Assembly (NCBI GenBank): GCA_029582165.1 | Contig: CM055883.1 | Location: 17,020,501-17,084,500, forward strand | Reading direction: 5' to 3' | From: Portulaca oleracea | Taxonomy: Eukaryota > Streptophyta > Magnoliopsida > Caryophyllales > Portulacaceae | DNA: 64,000 nt | Shown here: one piece after another, positions 1 to 10,752 of the stretch | Layout of the letters: every line of letters begins with the position of its first letter | Numbering within the stretch: the stretch's first letter is position 1 | Notes under the pieces: model-generated | The model's input: only the letters and a program-made list of their open reading frames with translations | Told to the model about the DNA's origin: nothing | Databases searched by the model: none | Made by a program: the position numbers and the translations under genes

Positions 1-31
1 CCGCAATTCGAAGGGGAGGGACTTTTGCAAT

Positions 32-437
32 TTGTCCATCCGCATTTTACATAGGATGGTGACGAGTTTAGTATTTGGGCGAGACGATAGGCGACCCAAG
101 GTCCGGAAGGATGACTTGTTTGTCATTTTTAACACTGTCCAAGGTCATCGAGTTAACACGGGGTCTTGCATTCTTCACAGTCTCCGAGAGATTAGCTCGG
201 AAGATCGACCCACCACGATAGGTATGGGCCACATCATCGGTCACTTTCTCCGACAACAAGGATTTGGTGACTACCTTGATAGGTGGACGCCGAGGCATTT
301 CCCTGACCCCATAGACATAGTACGGCTACAAAAGATGGACATCCTAGCCAAGGACCCAGACCATATCGTTTACTTGCAAGGGCACGGTTAGGATAGAACT
401 TTTTTCTATCTTATTCCGGAGCGAGCCAAGAGTGGCT
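32..437 (+). pseudogene. Athila-like retrotransposon ORF, 5' part (interrupted)
   Basis: The frame opening at position 32 reads like the conserved N-terminal block of Athila/Tat-type plant retrotransposon ORFs: a hydrophobic LHRMVTSLVFGR start, a basic stretch, then IGMGHIIGHFLRQQGFGD. I recognise the family by style only and cannot say whether this is ORF1 (gag side) or a post-pol ORF. There is one in-frame stop (389-391). The frame then runs to 437, where a Ty3/gypsy element is inserted. Downstream of that insertion the same frame resumes at 9219, as shown by removing the 438-9219 block (insert plus duplicated TGGCT). The protein is therefore a broken fragment. Its true start lies left of the window or at the TTG/ATG codons near 32-53. 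Confidence 0.5.
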
Positions 438-2356
438 TGATGGAGACCATCCAGCAGAACAACTAGCAGAACAACCAACAGCAGCAGCAGCATCAGCGAC
501 TTCACCAACACTTTCAGCAGCAGCACCAACAGTAACACGAGGAGCAGGAAGACACCTTGCTGTCTTAGCAAACTCAGCAAGTTTGGACGCAAATCCATCA
601 GAAACAGCAGCCTTCCAAATCCCATCAATCACAGCAGGTCACCAAGTAGTTCAGATATTGTTCAGGAGTTCTACATCATCTTCGTCGCCCACCAATCCAT
701 CAATAGCATCCATCCAAGCTTGTTACACCCTTGTGAAGCATGTTTTGGCACCTACAGCCATCCAGGCCATCAACATTGGTTATTCAGACCAAGTCCAGTT
801 CCCAGCAACAACAGTCCAAGCAGCAGTCTTTCTCAATGTGATATCTCTGGATTGAGGAAGATTTAGCAAAAGTTCCCCAGGAGTTTTTTTGTTCTTTGCT
901 ATGCCATTTTCAAGTCCAAGTCAAGTCCCAGCATGTTTAAACACGGTATCCTCGAGCTACAAGCAACATAACATAGGTTCCTACATATATAAGTTTTTGC
1001 AGAACTCCAGTTCTGAGTTAAGTCTTTTGCCTACAGCTCTATAGGGGTTATTTGGGTCTTTCCTATCTATCCTTAAATTGTTGAGGTTATTTCCAGTTTA
1101 AGGATTGCGCGGTAATTACCTTGATAACTAATATTTAACCCCAGCTAGAAAAGCTCCTGATTGGTCCAAATTGCCACTCTTTTGGTGTTTTGTCCAGTAA
1201 GAGCAAAGCTTGTGTTTTTCTTTTATTTTCCTTGCAAATGTAATCCAGATGATATTAGCTAGATTAGGATGTAATGTATTGTATTTATTTTAAGCTTTAT
1301 AAGTTAGAATAAGCTAGGGAGATTAGGCAGATTGCTTATGTTTAAGCGGGTTTTTTGTATTTTGGACCCCGAATTTTAGGGGTATTTATATTCTGAACCC
1401 TTGGTTTTCAACATTAACTTTTTAGACCCTAAAGTTTGTAGGCTGAATAAAAAAGGACCTTAATGTTTGTGGGCTGAAGAAAAAGACCCCTGTCTCATTC
1501 TTTATTTTTCTCCCATTTTTGAATTTATCTCTCGATTGACGTCAAACTTCAGGACTATGGTTAAAACTAATATTGAAGCTATAATACACCTCTCTAATTC
1601 ATGTCGGAGCTACTTAGACATCTGAGTACATGGTTTTAAGTAACTCCAATATGAATAAAAGAGGTTTATTATAACTTTAATATCGGTTTTAACCTTAATC
1701 TTGAAGTTTGACGTCAATCGAGAGAGAAATTCAAACATAGAAAGAAAAAGAAAAACGGGAAACAAGCTCTTTTTTCACCTCACAAACTTTAGGGACTTTT
1801 TTTTTCAGCCTACAAACTTTAGGGTCCAAAAAGTTAAAGTTGAAAACCAAGGGTTCAGAATATAAATACCCCTAAAATTCGGGGTCCAAAATGCAAAAAA
1901 CCCATGTTTAAGCAGTTGCTAATCAAACTGATTAGTTGCACTATATATGTTGTGTTTTAGCAGCTGAATGAATTATCAGTGTTCATTCAATAGTATTCTT
2001 GAGTGTCTTAGAACCTCTATATGTTTGTGAGTACCAGATAGCTCTCAACCCTTGGTTAATTAAGCTCCTATCACTGAATTTTGGCAAGAATCCAGCAAGT
2101 GTTAGTTGAGCTTGATCAATCATACTCTTGTGTGTCTGTAGGAGTGTGATTGTGAGAGTCATTTGCCCTTGATTGGAGCTGTGGTGTGTCTGTATCAGTT
2201 GTAAGCAAGTTTATCCTTATTGTTCTTCATCGGTTTGTTATCTAGTTCAGCTAATTGCATTCAATTAGCTTTGTTTTATTACATTCAGCAGTGTGTGTGT
2301 GACTGTATTGTGTTTGTAAGTTCAATTCTCTGATCTTTGTGAGCTTGCATACATCG
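438..2356 (+). repeat. 5' LTR of the Ty3/gypsy element (with nested foldback)
   Basis: It starts TGATGGAGACC and ends ACATCG; the 3' LTR ends ACATCA, so the last base has mutated. It matches 6955-9214 apart from a 556-bp insertion at 1348-1903 plus its 10-bp target duplication. A TATA-like ACATATATAAG lies near 983. The CAG/CAA-rich first 120 bp is coding-like and in the 3' LTR extends the pol frame. Confidence 0.93.
1348..1903. mobile_element. Mutator-like foldback element (non-autonomous)
   Basis: The 556-bp insertion begins GGGTTTTTTGTATTTTGGAC and ends GGTCCAAAATGCAAAAAACCC. It is flanked by a perfect 10-bp direct repeat ATGTTTAAGC (1338-1347 and 1904-1913). The other LTR of the host element has the empty site (near 7853-7862). 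The inverted repeat runs almost the whole length, to a centre near 1620, so the element folds into one long imperfect hairpin. No ORF is present. A 9-11 bp target duplication with long terminal inverted repeats is typical of Mutator-like elements. Confidence 0.85.
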
Positions 2357-2359
2357 TCT

Positions 2360-2371
2360 TGGTATCAAAGC
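2360..2371 (+). other. Primer binding site of the Ty3/gypsy element
   Basis: TGGTATCAAAGC lies 3 bp after the 5' LTR end. It matches the initiator tRNA-Met complement TGGTATCAGAGC used by many plant LTR retrotransposons, with one change. Confidence 0.8.
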
Positions 2372-2413
2372 ATTGTGTTCTATCTTGGAGGAAGTTTGTT
2401 TGAGATTTTCAGG

Positions 2414-3600
2414 ATGTCGAGCATCAGTATGACACCCCAAGAGATCGCAAAGCAGGCTTTGAGAGAAAAGTTTGAAATAGAGAGACAAGTGAAGTATCTG
2501 AAGGATCAGCTGAAGCATTATGTGTATTTGAAACAAAAACAAATTCAGGAGGATGAACTTGATAGAGATCAGGGGTATGAAGAAGAAGAAATAGGGATAT
2601 CTTAGAAGAAGAGGAGGAAGAGAATCCATTTGGAGACTCTGGTTTTATAGGAGAAGTTTGTAGGGGATTTCCAACAAATAAGAGATTCATTAGAAGGAAC
2701 TACAGAATGAGAGGTGGACGAGGAGATCATCATCTTAGGAGAGGAAGTGATAGAGAAGATAGGGAGGATAGGGAGGAAAGGAGAGTAGAAAAGTTAGATT
2801 TTAAGGTGGAGATACCTGAGTTTAAGGGAGATTTAGATGCTGAAGTCTTCCTGGATTGGTTACAGACCATAGAGAGGGTGTTTGATCTTAAGGAGGTTTC
2901 TGATGAAAGCAAAGTTAAGCTTGTAGCTCTCAAACTGAGGGGACATGCTTCAACTTGGTAGAAGAATTCACAGAAGAGAAGATTAGAGAAGCCTGGGAAA
3001 GATAAGATCAGAACTTGGGAGAAAATGAAAAAGAAGTTGAAAGAGAAGTTTTTTCCTGAGAATTATATGCAGTCTAACTATTCTAAGTTGCAGCAGTTGG
3101 TTCAGGGAGGAAAATCTGTGGAAGAGTATACTAAGGAGTTTGAGCACTTGTTGTGGAGGAGTGATTTGAAGGAGAATGATGTGCAGACTTTGGTGAGGTA
3201 CTTGTCAAGGTTGAATGACAACATCAGAAATGTTGTGGAGCTTCAGACCTACTCCAGCTTGGAAGAGTTGAGCTCTAAGGCTCACAAGGTGGAGCAGCAA
3301 AGGAAGAACAGGTTCAGGGAGTATCTGGCCAAGCCCCAACCCAAAGCCTATCCACAAAAACAACCCTATTCTTACCAAAAGCCAACTTATAATCCACCCC
3401 CTAGACCACAGCCATCCCAAGCACCACAAAACATATTCCCACCCCCAAAACCCCCTCAAACATAGCCCCAAACATATCCCCAAAGACCCCTAGCTCTAGC
3501 AGGAAGAGCATTTAATGAGAGAAGATGTTTCAGGTGTCAAGGCCTGGGGCACATTGCCTAAGAATGCCCAAACAAGAGAATGGTTACTCTTGCTGAGTAC
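2414..3600 (+). pseudogene. Ty3/gypsy gag, degenerate
   Basis: The likely start is the ATG at 2414. The protein reads through an acidic/coiled N-terminus, a basic RG-rich linker (2700-2790), and a recognisable Retrotrans_gag core from about 2790 (KVEIPEFKGDLDAEVFLDWL) to about 3300, including the typical KSVEEYTKEFEHLL helix. A Pro/Gln-rich linker (3330-3470) follows. A CCHC zinc knuckle at 3523-3570 (CFRCQGLGHIA...ECPNK) has a TAA stop inside it. Further stops lie at 2603-2605, 2959-2961 and 3463-3465, with a frameshift near 2606-2700. No functional capsid could be made from this copy. Confidence 0.85.
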
Positions 3601-3639
3601 CAAGCAGCCTTGTTTATATATTGACTCTGAATATGTGCA

Positions 3640-4080
3640 GGAAGAAGAACATGTCTATGAGGAGCCTGAGCATGATCCTATCTATGATGATGCCATAGAG
3701 GAGGGTCCGGATGAAGGTGAGATGTTGGTGATCAGGAGAGTTCTGAGCAGTTCAGCAGTAGAAGAAGTAGAAGAGCAAAGGGAGAACATCTTCCATACAA
3801 GGTGTACCATTGGAGGGAAGGTGTGCTCAGTGATTGTTGACAGTGGAAGTTGTACCAATGCAGCATCCAGCACCATGGTGAAGAAGTTAAACCTAGCTAC
3901 CAAGCCCCATCCAGCTTCATACACCAATCAATGGCTCAGTTCAGGGAAAGGTATCCAAATTTCTATTCGATGCCTTGTGAATTTTTCAATTGGTCAATCA
4001 TATAAAGATGAGGTTTGGTGTGATGTTTTGCCCATGGATGCCTGTCATTTGCTTTTGGGTAGACCTTGATTGTATGATAG
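3640..4080 (+). pseudogene. Ty3/gypsy aspartic protease region
   Basis: After an acidic stretch (3640-3720) the frame gives the retropepsin active-site block CSVIVDSGSCTNAAS at 3829-3873, with the catalytic Asp-Ser-Gly intact, and the C-terminal signature DACHLLLGRP at 4039-4068. A TGA follows immediately (4067-4069), where the family normally continues into the tether and RT. The domain is nearly complete but is cut from the rest of pol by this stop. In the family it cleaves the gag-pol polyprotein inside the virus-like particle. Confidence 0.85.
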
Positions 4081-4349
4081 ATTAGTGAGCCATTGTGGGA
4101 GAGCCAATACCTATACCCTTACCCTAAATCACAAAAATATTACCCTTACCTACGTGAAGCCCTCACAGTTAACCAAAAAGTCCAAAAACCTATGCCTTGA
4201 GCCTAGTCTTGATGTATTGTTATTATCTTATCAGCATGAGTTTGGCACACAGAAAGACTTAATCCTATTAGGCCTTGAAGAGCCCTCAGCCCCACAAAAT
4301 GACAACCCTTTATTACTACCTTTACTCCATCAATATCAACATGTTTTTT

Positions 4350-5640
4350 CCTAAAGAGATGCCACCTGGTTTGCAACCAAAAAGGGATATCAATAACACA
4401 ATTGACCTTGTACCTGGGTTAGTGTTGCCTAATGAGCCAGCTTATAGGATGACACCAGCATATACCAATGAGATTCAGAGGCAGGTGGATGAGTTATTGG
4501 AGAAATGAATGATTAGGGAGAGTCTAAGTCCATGTGCAGTTCCAGCCTTGTTAGTGCCTAAGAAAGATGGGAGTCAGAGAATGTGCATTGATTGCAGGTC
4601 CATTAACAAGATCACAATCAAGTATAGATACCCTATACCTAGACTTGAAGACATGTTGGATGAGTTACATAGGTCAGCAGTCTTTTCCAAGATTGATTTG
4701 AGGAGTGGATACTATCAAATAAGGATCTATGAGGGAGATGAGTGGAAAACTGCATTCAAGACCAAAGGAGGCTTATTTGAGTGGTTGATCATGCCTTTTG
4801 GCCTGACTAATGCCCCATCCACATTCATGAGAATCATGAATCAGGTCTTAAAACTACTCATAGGTAAGAGTGTTGTGGTTTACTTTAATGATATTCTTGT
4901 TTATAGCAGGTCTGAGCAAGAACATGTAAGGCATTTGTAGGAGGTCTTAGAAATTCTGAGTAGAGACCAGTTATATGGCAATCTAAAGAAGTGTCACTTC
5001 TTTACATCACAAGTGACCTTCCTGGGATACATTGTCACAACAGAAGGTATCCAGGTTGATGAGGAGCATATCAAAGCCATTAGGGAATGGCCTGTGCCTA
5101 CATCAATTCAACAAGTCAGGAGTTTCCATGGCCTGACATCATTTTACAGGAGATTTGTCAAGAATTTCAGCACAATCCTAGCACCAATGACTGAAGTGGT
5201 GAAAGGAAAGTCCTTTAATTGGACACCAGCAGCCCAAAAAGCCTTTGAAGAAGTCAAGGAGAGGCTTACATCAGCACCAGTTCTAGCACTGCCCAGTTTC
5301 AACAAAGTTTTTGAAGTGGAATGTGATGCTTCAAGAGTTGGAATTGGAGCAGTTCTGTCACAAGAAGGGAGGCAAGTTACTTATTTCAGTGAGAAGCTTA
5401 ATGATGCAAAGAGGAAGTACAGTGTGTATGACAAAGAGTTCTATGCAATTATAAGAGCAGTGCAGCACTGGAATCACTACTTGATTGGAGGAGAGTTTAT
5501 TCTCCACAATGATCATGAAGCCTTGAAGTTCATTCAGGGACAACACAAACTCAACCCTAGGCATGTAACTTGGGTAGAGTACATGCAATAGTATAATTTC
5601 ATGATCCACCACAGATCATAAGTGCTAAACAAAGGAGCAT
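4350..5640 (+). pseudogene. Ty3/gypsy reverse transcriptase and RNase H
   Basis: The RT spans about 4350-5000, with the blocks [47 protein letters not shown] and [12 protein letters not shown]. The catalytic loop at about 4882-4899 reads YFNDIL where active enzymes have YxDD, so the first loop aspartate is lost. RNase H (about 5290-5590) shows FEVECDASRVGIGAVLSQ and YFSEKLNDAKRKYSVYDKEF, typical of the Ty3 RNase H joined to RT. Stops lie at 4506-4508, 4938-4940 and 5589-5591. The order PR-RT-RH-IN identifies Ty3/gypsy rather than copia. Confidence 0.9.
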
Positions 5641-5727
5641 ATGCACTGAGTAGAAGGTATATGTTGCTTCAAATACTTGATTCTAGAGTTTTGGGTTTTG
5701 AGCATTTAAAAGCTTTGTATCAGGAAG

Positions 5728-6954
5728 ATGGAGACTTTAAGCAATTGTTCCAGAAGTGTCAGCAGCAACCCTAGGGTCTATCTATATCATGTAGACCAAG
5801 GCTACTTGTTCAAGGGAAGCAGGTTATGTGTTCCAAGAAGCAGTTTCAGGGAGTTGCTCATTTCAGAAGTCCATGGAGGGAGTCTAGCAGGTCATTTTGG
5901 AGTAGAGAAGACTTTGATAATGTTGAAAGAGCATTACAGTTGGCAAAAAATGAGGAAGGATGTTAAACATCTACTAAAGAGGTGCAATATATGTCAACTG
6001 GCCAAGTCATACAACCTATCCCAAGGCCTCTACACCCCACTACCAGTTCCAAGTAGCCCATGGGAAGATGTCAGCCATGAGTTCATTGTGGGTTTGCCAA
6101 GAATTTAGAGAGGGAAAGATTCAGTGATGGTGGTAGTAGACAGATTTTCAAAGATGACACACTTCATTCCTTTCCACACCACCTTTGATGCCACCAAAGT
6201 TGCTGATTTGTTCTTTCAAGAAGTTATGAGACTGCATGGAGTGCCAAAGACTATGGTCTCTGATAGAGACACCAAGTTTTTGAGCCATTTTTGGGTGACT
6301 TTGTGGAAGAAATTGGGCACACAGCTCAAATACAGCACCACTTGCCATCCACAAACTGATGGACAGACAGAGGTTACTAATAGAACACTTGGAGTCCTAT
6401 TGAGAGCACTGATTCATAAAAATAAAGCAGGATGGGACACTCTCTTGCCCCATGCTGAGTATGCTTACAACAAGGCACCATCCAAGGCCACAAGCTATTC
6501 ACCATTCCAAGTAGTCTATGGTAAAAATCCAATTTTCCCTCTGGATTTAGTTCCACTAACTACTTCTGTCAAATTTAGTTTTGAAGCAGGTAAAAGAGCA
6601 GATCAAATCAAAGTACTTCACCAGCAAGTGAGGGAGAGAATTGCCAAGTATACCGAGTAAGTGTCTACTTCAGCCAACAAACACAGGAGAAAGGTGACCT
6701 TCCAGCCTAGAGAGACTTAGTAGGATCCATCTTAGGAAGGACAAGTTCCCAAGTAAAAGGAACGACAAACTACTACCAAGAGAAGATGGGCCATTTAAAG
6801 TGCTTGAAAGAATAAGAGATAATGCCTATAGATTTGATCTATCTGAAGAGTATGGAGGCTCAGCAACTTTCAATGTAGCAGATCTTAGGCCATATTTCCC
6901 AACAGATAAAGACCATCCAAGTTTGAGGACAAACTTTCCTCAACATAGGGAGGA
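5728..6954 (+). pseudogene. Ty3/gypsy integrase and pol C-terminus
   Basis: The HHCC zinc domain appears at about 5890-6010 (GHFGVEKTL...HYSWQKMRKDV...CNICQLAK). The DDE core follows: [14 protein letters not shown] (first Asp, about 6127), [13 protein letters not shown] (second Asp, about 6260) and [14 protein letters not shown] with the catalytic Glu (about 6350). Stops lie at 6106-6108 and 6658-6660, with a frameshift before the C-terminal region at 6800, where ADLRPYF and a [12 protein letters not shown] tail run into the 3' LTR. The end of the ORF inside the LTR (stop at 7052-7054) encodes an Ala/Ser-rich tail. I see no chromodomain. Confidence 0.9.
6930..6954 (+). other. Polypurine tract region of the Ty3/gypsy element
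   Basis: The bases just before the 3' LTR end in ATAGGGAGGA, a short purine run directly abutting TGATGG, as expected for a plus-strand primer. Confidence 0.6.
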
Positions 6955-9214
6955 TGATGGAGACCATCCAGCAGCAGCAACATCATCAGCAAAGGAGGCA
7001 TCATCAGCAACTTCACCAGCACTTTCAGCAGCAGCACCAACAGTAGCACGATGAGTAGGAAGAGACCTTGCTGTCTTACCAAACTCAGCAAGTTTGGAAG
7101 CAAATCCATCAGAAACAGCAGGCTTCCCAAAACCCAGCAATCACAGTAGGTCACCAAGTAGTTTAGACATTGTCTGGGAGTTCTGCATCATCTTCGTCAC
7201 CCACCAATCCATCAACAGCATCCATCCAAGCTTGTTACACCCTTGTGAAGCATGTTTTGGCACCTACAGCCATCCAGGCCATCAACATTGGTTATTCAGA
7301 CCAAGTCCAGTTCCCAGCAACAACAGTCCAAGCAGCAGTCTTTCTCAATGTGATATCTCTGGATTGAGGAAGATTTAGCAAAAGTTCCCCAGGAGTTTTT
7401 TTGTTCTTTGCTATGCCATTTTCAAGTCCAAGTCAAGTCCCAGCATGTTTAAACACGGTATCCTCGAGCTACAAGCAACATAACATAGGTTCCTACATAT
7501 ATAAGTTTTTGCAGAACTCCAGTTCTGAGTTAAGTCTTTTGCCTACAGCTCTATAGGGGTTATTTGGGTCTTTCCTATCTATCCTTAAATTGTTGAGGTT
7601 ATTTCCAGTTTAAGGATTGCGCGGTAATTACCTTCAGTAACTAATATTTAACCCCCCCCAGCTAGGAAAGCTCCTGATTGGTTCAAATTGCCACTCTTTT
7701 GGTGTTTTGTCCAGTAAGAGCAAAGCTTGTGTTTTTCTTTTATTTTCCTTGCAAATGTAATCCAGATGATATTAGCTAGATTAGGATGTAATGTATTGTA
7801 TTTATTTTAAGCTTTATAAGTTAGAATAAGCTAGGGAGATTAGGCAGATTGCTTATGTTTAAGCAGCTGCTAATCAAACTGATTAGTTGTACTATATATG
7901 TTGTGTTTACACAGCAGAATGAATTATCAGTGTTTATTCACTAGTATTCTCGAGTGTCTTAGATCCTCTATATGTTTGTGAGTACCAAATAACTCTCTAC
8001 CCTTGGGTAATTTAGCTGTTGTCACTGGATTTTGGCAAGAATCCAGCAAGTGTTAGCTGAGCTTGATCAATCATACTCTGGTGTGTCTGTAGGAGTGTGA
8101 TTGTGAGAGTCCTTTGCCCTTGATTGCAGCTTTGGTGTGTCTGTATCAGTTGTAAGCAAGTTTATCCTTATTGTTCTTCATCGGTTTGTCATCTATGTTG
8201 AAGACCGGGTCAAGGTCCTTCACCACGCATCCGCAAAGGACCTTCGGTTTTGATGAAAGCGGACATCCGGAAAAGGGAAGTTGCCTTATATTATATAATC
8301 TGATTATATATTCTGAGTATATAATATGTATTCTGATTATATACTCAGATTATGTGTATATAATATATATATATATTTTGATTATATATTATATATTCTT
8401 ATTATGGGCATGATTCTTGTAGATATAAAAAGGAAACAAAAGGAAACAAATAAAGGGAAATCAATCATGATTATTGTAGCAACAAAAGGGAAAAATTCAA
8501 CACATAAGGCAAGTTACCGTTGGAAGGACTCAAGTCCAAGCATCCAAAGGCATCTATAAAAAGGACGATAGAAGAATTGAGAAGATAGGCGATTCCACGG
8601 AAGTAATCGCGAGGTAAGAAATCCGGTTGGATTTCTCCGAGTGTGTAACCAATGGTTCGGTGGTGAAGTTAGCCAGTAAAGGACCTCTGGTGAAGGTATA
8701 GCTAAGGACCTTGGTGAACATTCGTTGTGTCCACATGTGGTGGAGAGATGGTGTGTAGCAAAGCCTTGACGGACTAAGGCTGTGTGAGTTTGTGATTCAA
8801 TGTAAACCATCATGTTCCAAATCGCTGCTAGGGTTTTTCCTACGACGATCCTTATCTGTAGCTGACTCAAGGACATTCAGTCTTGGTCAATGATCCTATC
8901 TGTAACTGCCTTCGGGCTGTTACTTCTTGTTTGGTTTTGTAAGTGTAACTTGTTCTTTGATTGTTATAAATCTAATGAGGTATTTCAGTTACACTATGTT
9001 TTGATCCTTGGTTTGAAACCAAGGAAGTTTGCTCTAACGTCCTTACCTAGTGTGTAGATATTAATTGTGAACTTCACCCCCCTCTTGGGCTCCAACAATC
9101 TAGTTCAGCTAATTGCATTCAATTAGCTTTATTTTATTACATTCAGTAGTGTGTGTGTGACTTTATGGTGTTTGTAAGTTCAATACTCTGATCTTTGTGA
9201 GCTTGCATACATCA
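6955..9214 (+). repeat. 3' LTR of the Ty3/gypsy element (with nested solo LTR)
   Basis: It starts TGATGGAGACC and ends CATACATCA, next to the second TGGCT. It is near-identical to the 5' LTR but lacks the foldback, and it carries a 902-bp insertion at 8196-9097. It still contains a TATA-like element near 7499. Confidence 0.93.
8196..9097 (+). mobile_element. Solo LTR, probably copia-type, nested in the 3' LTR
   Basis: The 902-bp segment has TGTTGAAG...CTCCAACA termini and a perfect 5-bp duplication ATCTA (8191-8195 and 9098-9102). The 5' LTR of the host element has the empty site at about 2246-2254. There is no coding sequence, primer site or second LTR, so it is best read as a solo LTR left by LTR-LTR recombination. 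The short TGTTG/CAACA termini suit copia elements; the superfamily is inferred only. An AT-dinucleotide-rich tract lies at 8290-8400. Confidence 0.85.
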
Positions 9215-9218
9215 TGGC

Positions 9219-9803
9219 TTGTCATCAGCAAACCTAACAACTGGTCGTGTGCAAGATTATGGTGGCTACCTGAAGGTTGGTGGCCCGGATGTGTCCGGGG
9301 GAAAAGAGGAAGAAGAAGAAGAAGAAGAAGAAGAAGAAGAAGAAGAAGAAGAAGAAGAAGAAGAAGAAGAAGAAGAAGAAGAAGAAGAAGAAGAAGAAGA
9401 AGAAGAAGAAGAGGAGGAAGAGGAAGAGTATGCCGGCCAAGGTGAAGCAAGTGGAAGCGGAAGTTAACCATGGGAAGATTCACTTGGGCAACTCAGCTCT
9501 CAATTCGAGCAATTGAGAGTAGATCTTCAAGAGAAACGAACACTACTCCAGAGTCAACACAATCTGTTGGAGACCCAGCAAGATTTGCTACATGCCCAGC
9601 AATCCACGCTCAACAATGTGCATGCGCATCTTCAACGACACGAGGAGTATTTCCAGCAACAAAACCAATTTCAGCACGATTGGGATTATCATCACTACTC
9701 CGTAGCGGGTCACATCCCGGCATCGGAGGGTTATGTGAACCCCCACTACCCCATCTATTTCCCTTATTATCCATATCCTCCTCCGGGAGGAAACGAGCAA
9801 TGA
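9219..9803 (+). pseudogene. Athila-like retrotransposon ORF, 3' part
   Basis: This continues the frame of the fragment at 32-437 once the 438-9219 block is removed. It holds a short linker, a polyglutamate run of over 40 residues encoded by a GAA repeat (9305-9411), and a stop (9465-9467). A Gln/His-rich helical segment follows (LLQSQHNLLETQQDLLHAQQ, 9540-9600, predicted coiled coil), then a Tyr/Pro-rich C-terminus (YPIYFPYYPYPPPGG) ending at a TGA (9801-9803). The layout fits the C-terminal half of Athila/Tat-type ORFs. The GAA run is probably a microsatellite expansion and not a functional acidic domain. Confidence 0.5.
9305..9411 (+). repeat. GAA microsatellite inside the Athila-like ORF
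   Basis: About 35 nearly perfect GAA units, with GAG variants at both edges. It is open in several frames, giving spurious poly-Glu, poly-Lys, poly-Arg and antisense poly-Leu/Phe ORFs. Confidence 0.97.
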
Positions 9804-10025
9804 TTTGTAAGTGTCCCCGTCCCCACTTTACTCTTTTAATTGTTTTCATATACATTGATAATGTTAGATAAGTGTGGGGGGGTGCTGTATAGGGAAGTTT
9901 GGGGAAGTCTGTTGCTTGGTTTGGTTCAGTTGGTTCGTTGTCCCCATAGTTTGGTTGCCTTGCATTTATCGTTTCATCTTCCTCTGGCATGTTTCTTAGT
10001 TGTTTGTGTCGTGTTACTCTCAATT

Positions 10026-10744
10026 TAGGGATGACAATGGGGCGGGGAATCCCCGAACCCGCTGGGGCCCCGCCCCGCTTTGGGGAAAAATCCCTACCCC
10101 CATTGGGGATGGGGATGGGGACAAAGACGATTTTTCAAAATCCGCTCGAGGACGGGGCGGGGATGGGGATAAAATTTTCCCCATCCCCGTCCCCATTTTC
10201 CCCGTCGGGGAAAATTCCCCGTCCCCATCCCCGAATTCCCATCCCCGAAAATTTTAAAATTACCAAATAATATTTATACTAATTCAATATATAAATTAAT
10301 AGCAAGGATAAAGTAGTAATTTTTGAATTTTAAGTCAGAAACCCTAACCTAAAGTTAAATACTTGAGCAAGTTATATATATGTATTATTGTAGCAAGTTA
10401 TTTTAATTTAATATATATGTATTATTGTATTTTTTTCCCGAATAACACTTGTTGATGTATTATTGTTTGATTTTGATGTATTATTGCTTGAGCAAGTTAA
10501 ATACGTTGTATTTTGAACATGTTAAAAACCGGGTTCTACTAAAAATCGGGTCCGATTAAAATTTGGTTAGATTTTGGATAGCTTTAAGAAATCCAGGTTG
10601 GGGATGGGGAATCTGCAGGGATAGGGATGGCGCAAGAATCATTCCCCGAAGCGGGGATGGGGACGGGATGGGTACGAGTTTTGGGAGTGGGGATGGGAAC
10701 GGGATATACTCCCCCATCCCTGATCTGCCCCGTTGTCATCCCTA
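10026..10744. mobile_element. hAT-type MITE, G/C-rich ends
   Basis: The 719-bp element has terminal inverted repeats TAGGGATGACAA...TTGTCATCCCTA and flanks TCTCAATT (10018-10025) and CCTCAATT (10745-10752), an 8-bp target duplication with one mismatch. The first and last 200 bp are runs of GGGGATGGGG-type repeats and their complements. The centre (10250-10560) is AT-rich. There is no transposase. Confidence 0.88.
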
Positions 10745-10752
10745 CCTCAATT

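Larger units (their letters stand above)
438..9214 (+). mobile_element. Ty3/gypsy LTR retrotransposon, complete but inactivated
   Basis: The element is bounded by TGATGG...CATCA termini and a perfect 5-bp target duplication TGGCT (433-437 and 9215-9219). It has two long LTRs, a Met-type primer binding site at 2360, gag, protease, RT, RNase H and integrase in that order, and a polypurine stretch before 6955. Its LTRs carry nested insertions: a 556-bp foldback in the left one and a 902-bp solo LTR in the right one. Subtracting these with their target duplications leaves 1353 bp for each LTR, an internal check on the boundaries. The coding region has many stops and frameshifts, and the RT active site is changed. 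I see no chromodomain, and I cannot assign a clade without a tree. Confidence 0.95.

Noticed and set aside
9163..9516. Long poly-Glu, poly-Lys, poly-Arg, poly-Leu and poly-Phe ORFs on both strands
   Set aside because: All are translations of one GAA microsatellite. Only the poly-Glu frame continues a real (broken) retrotransposon ORF.
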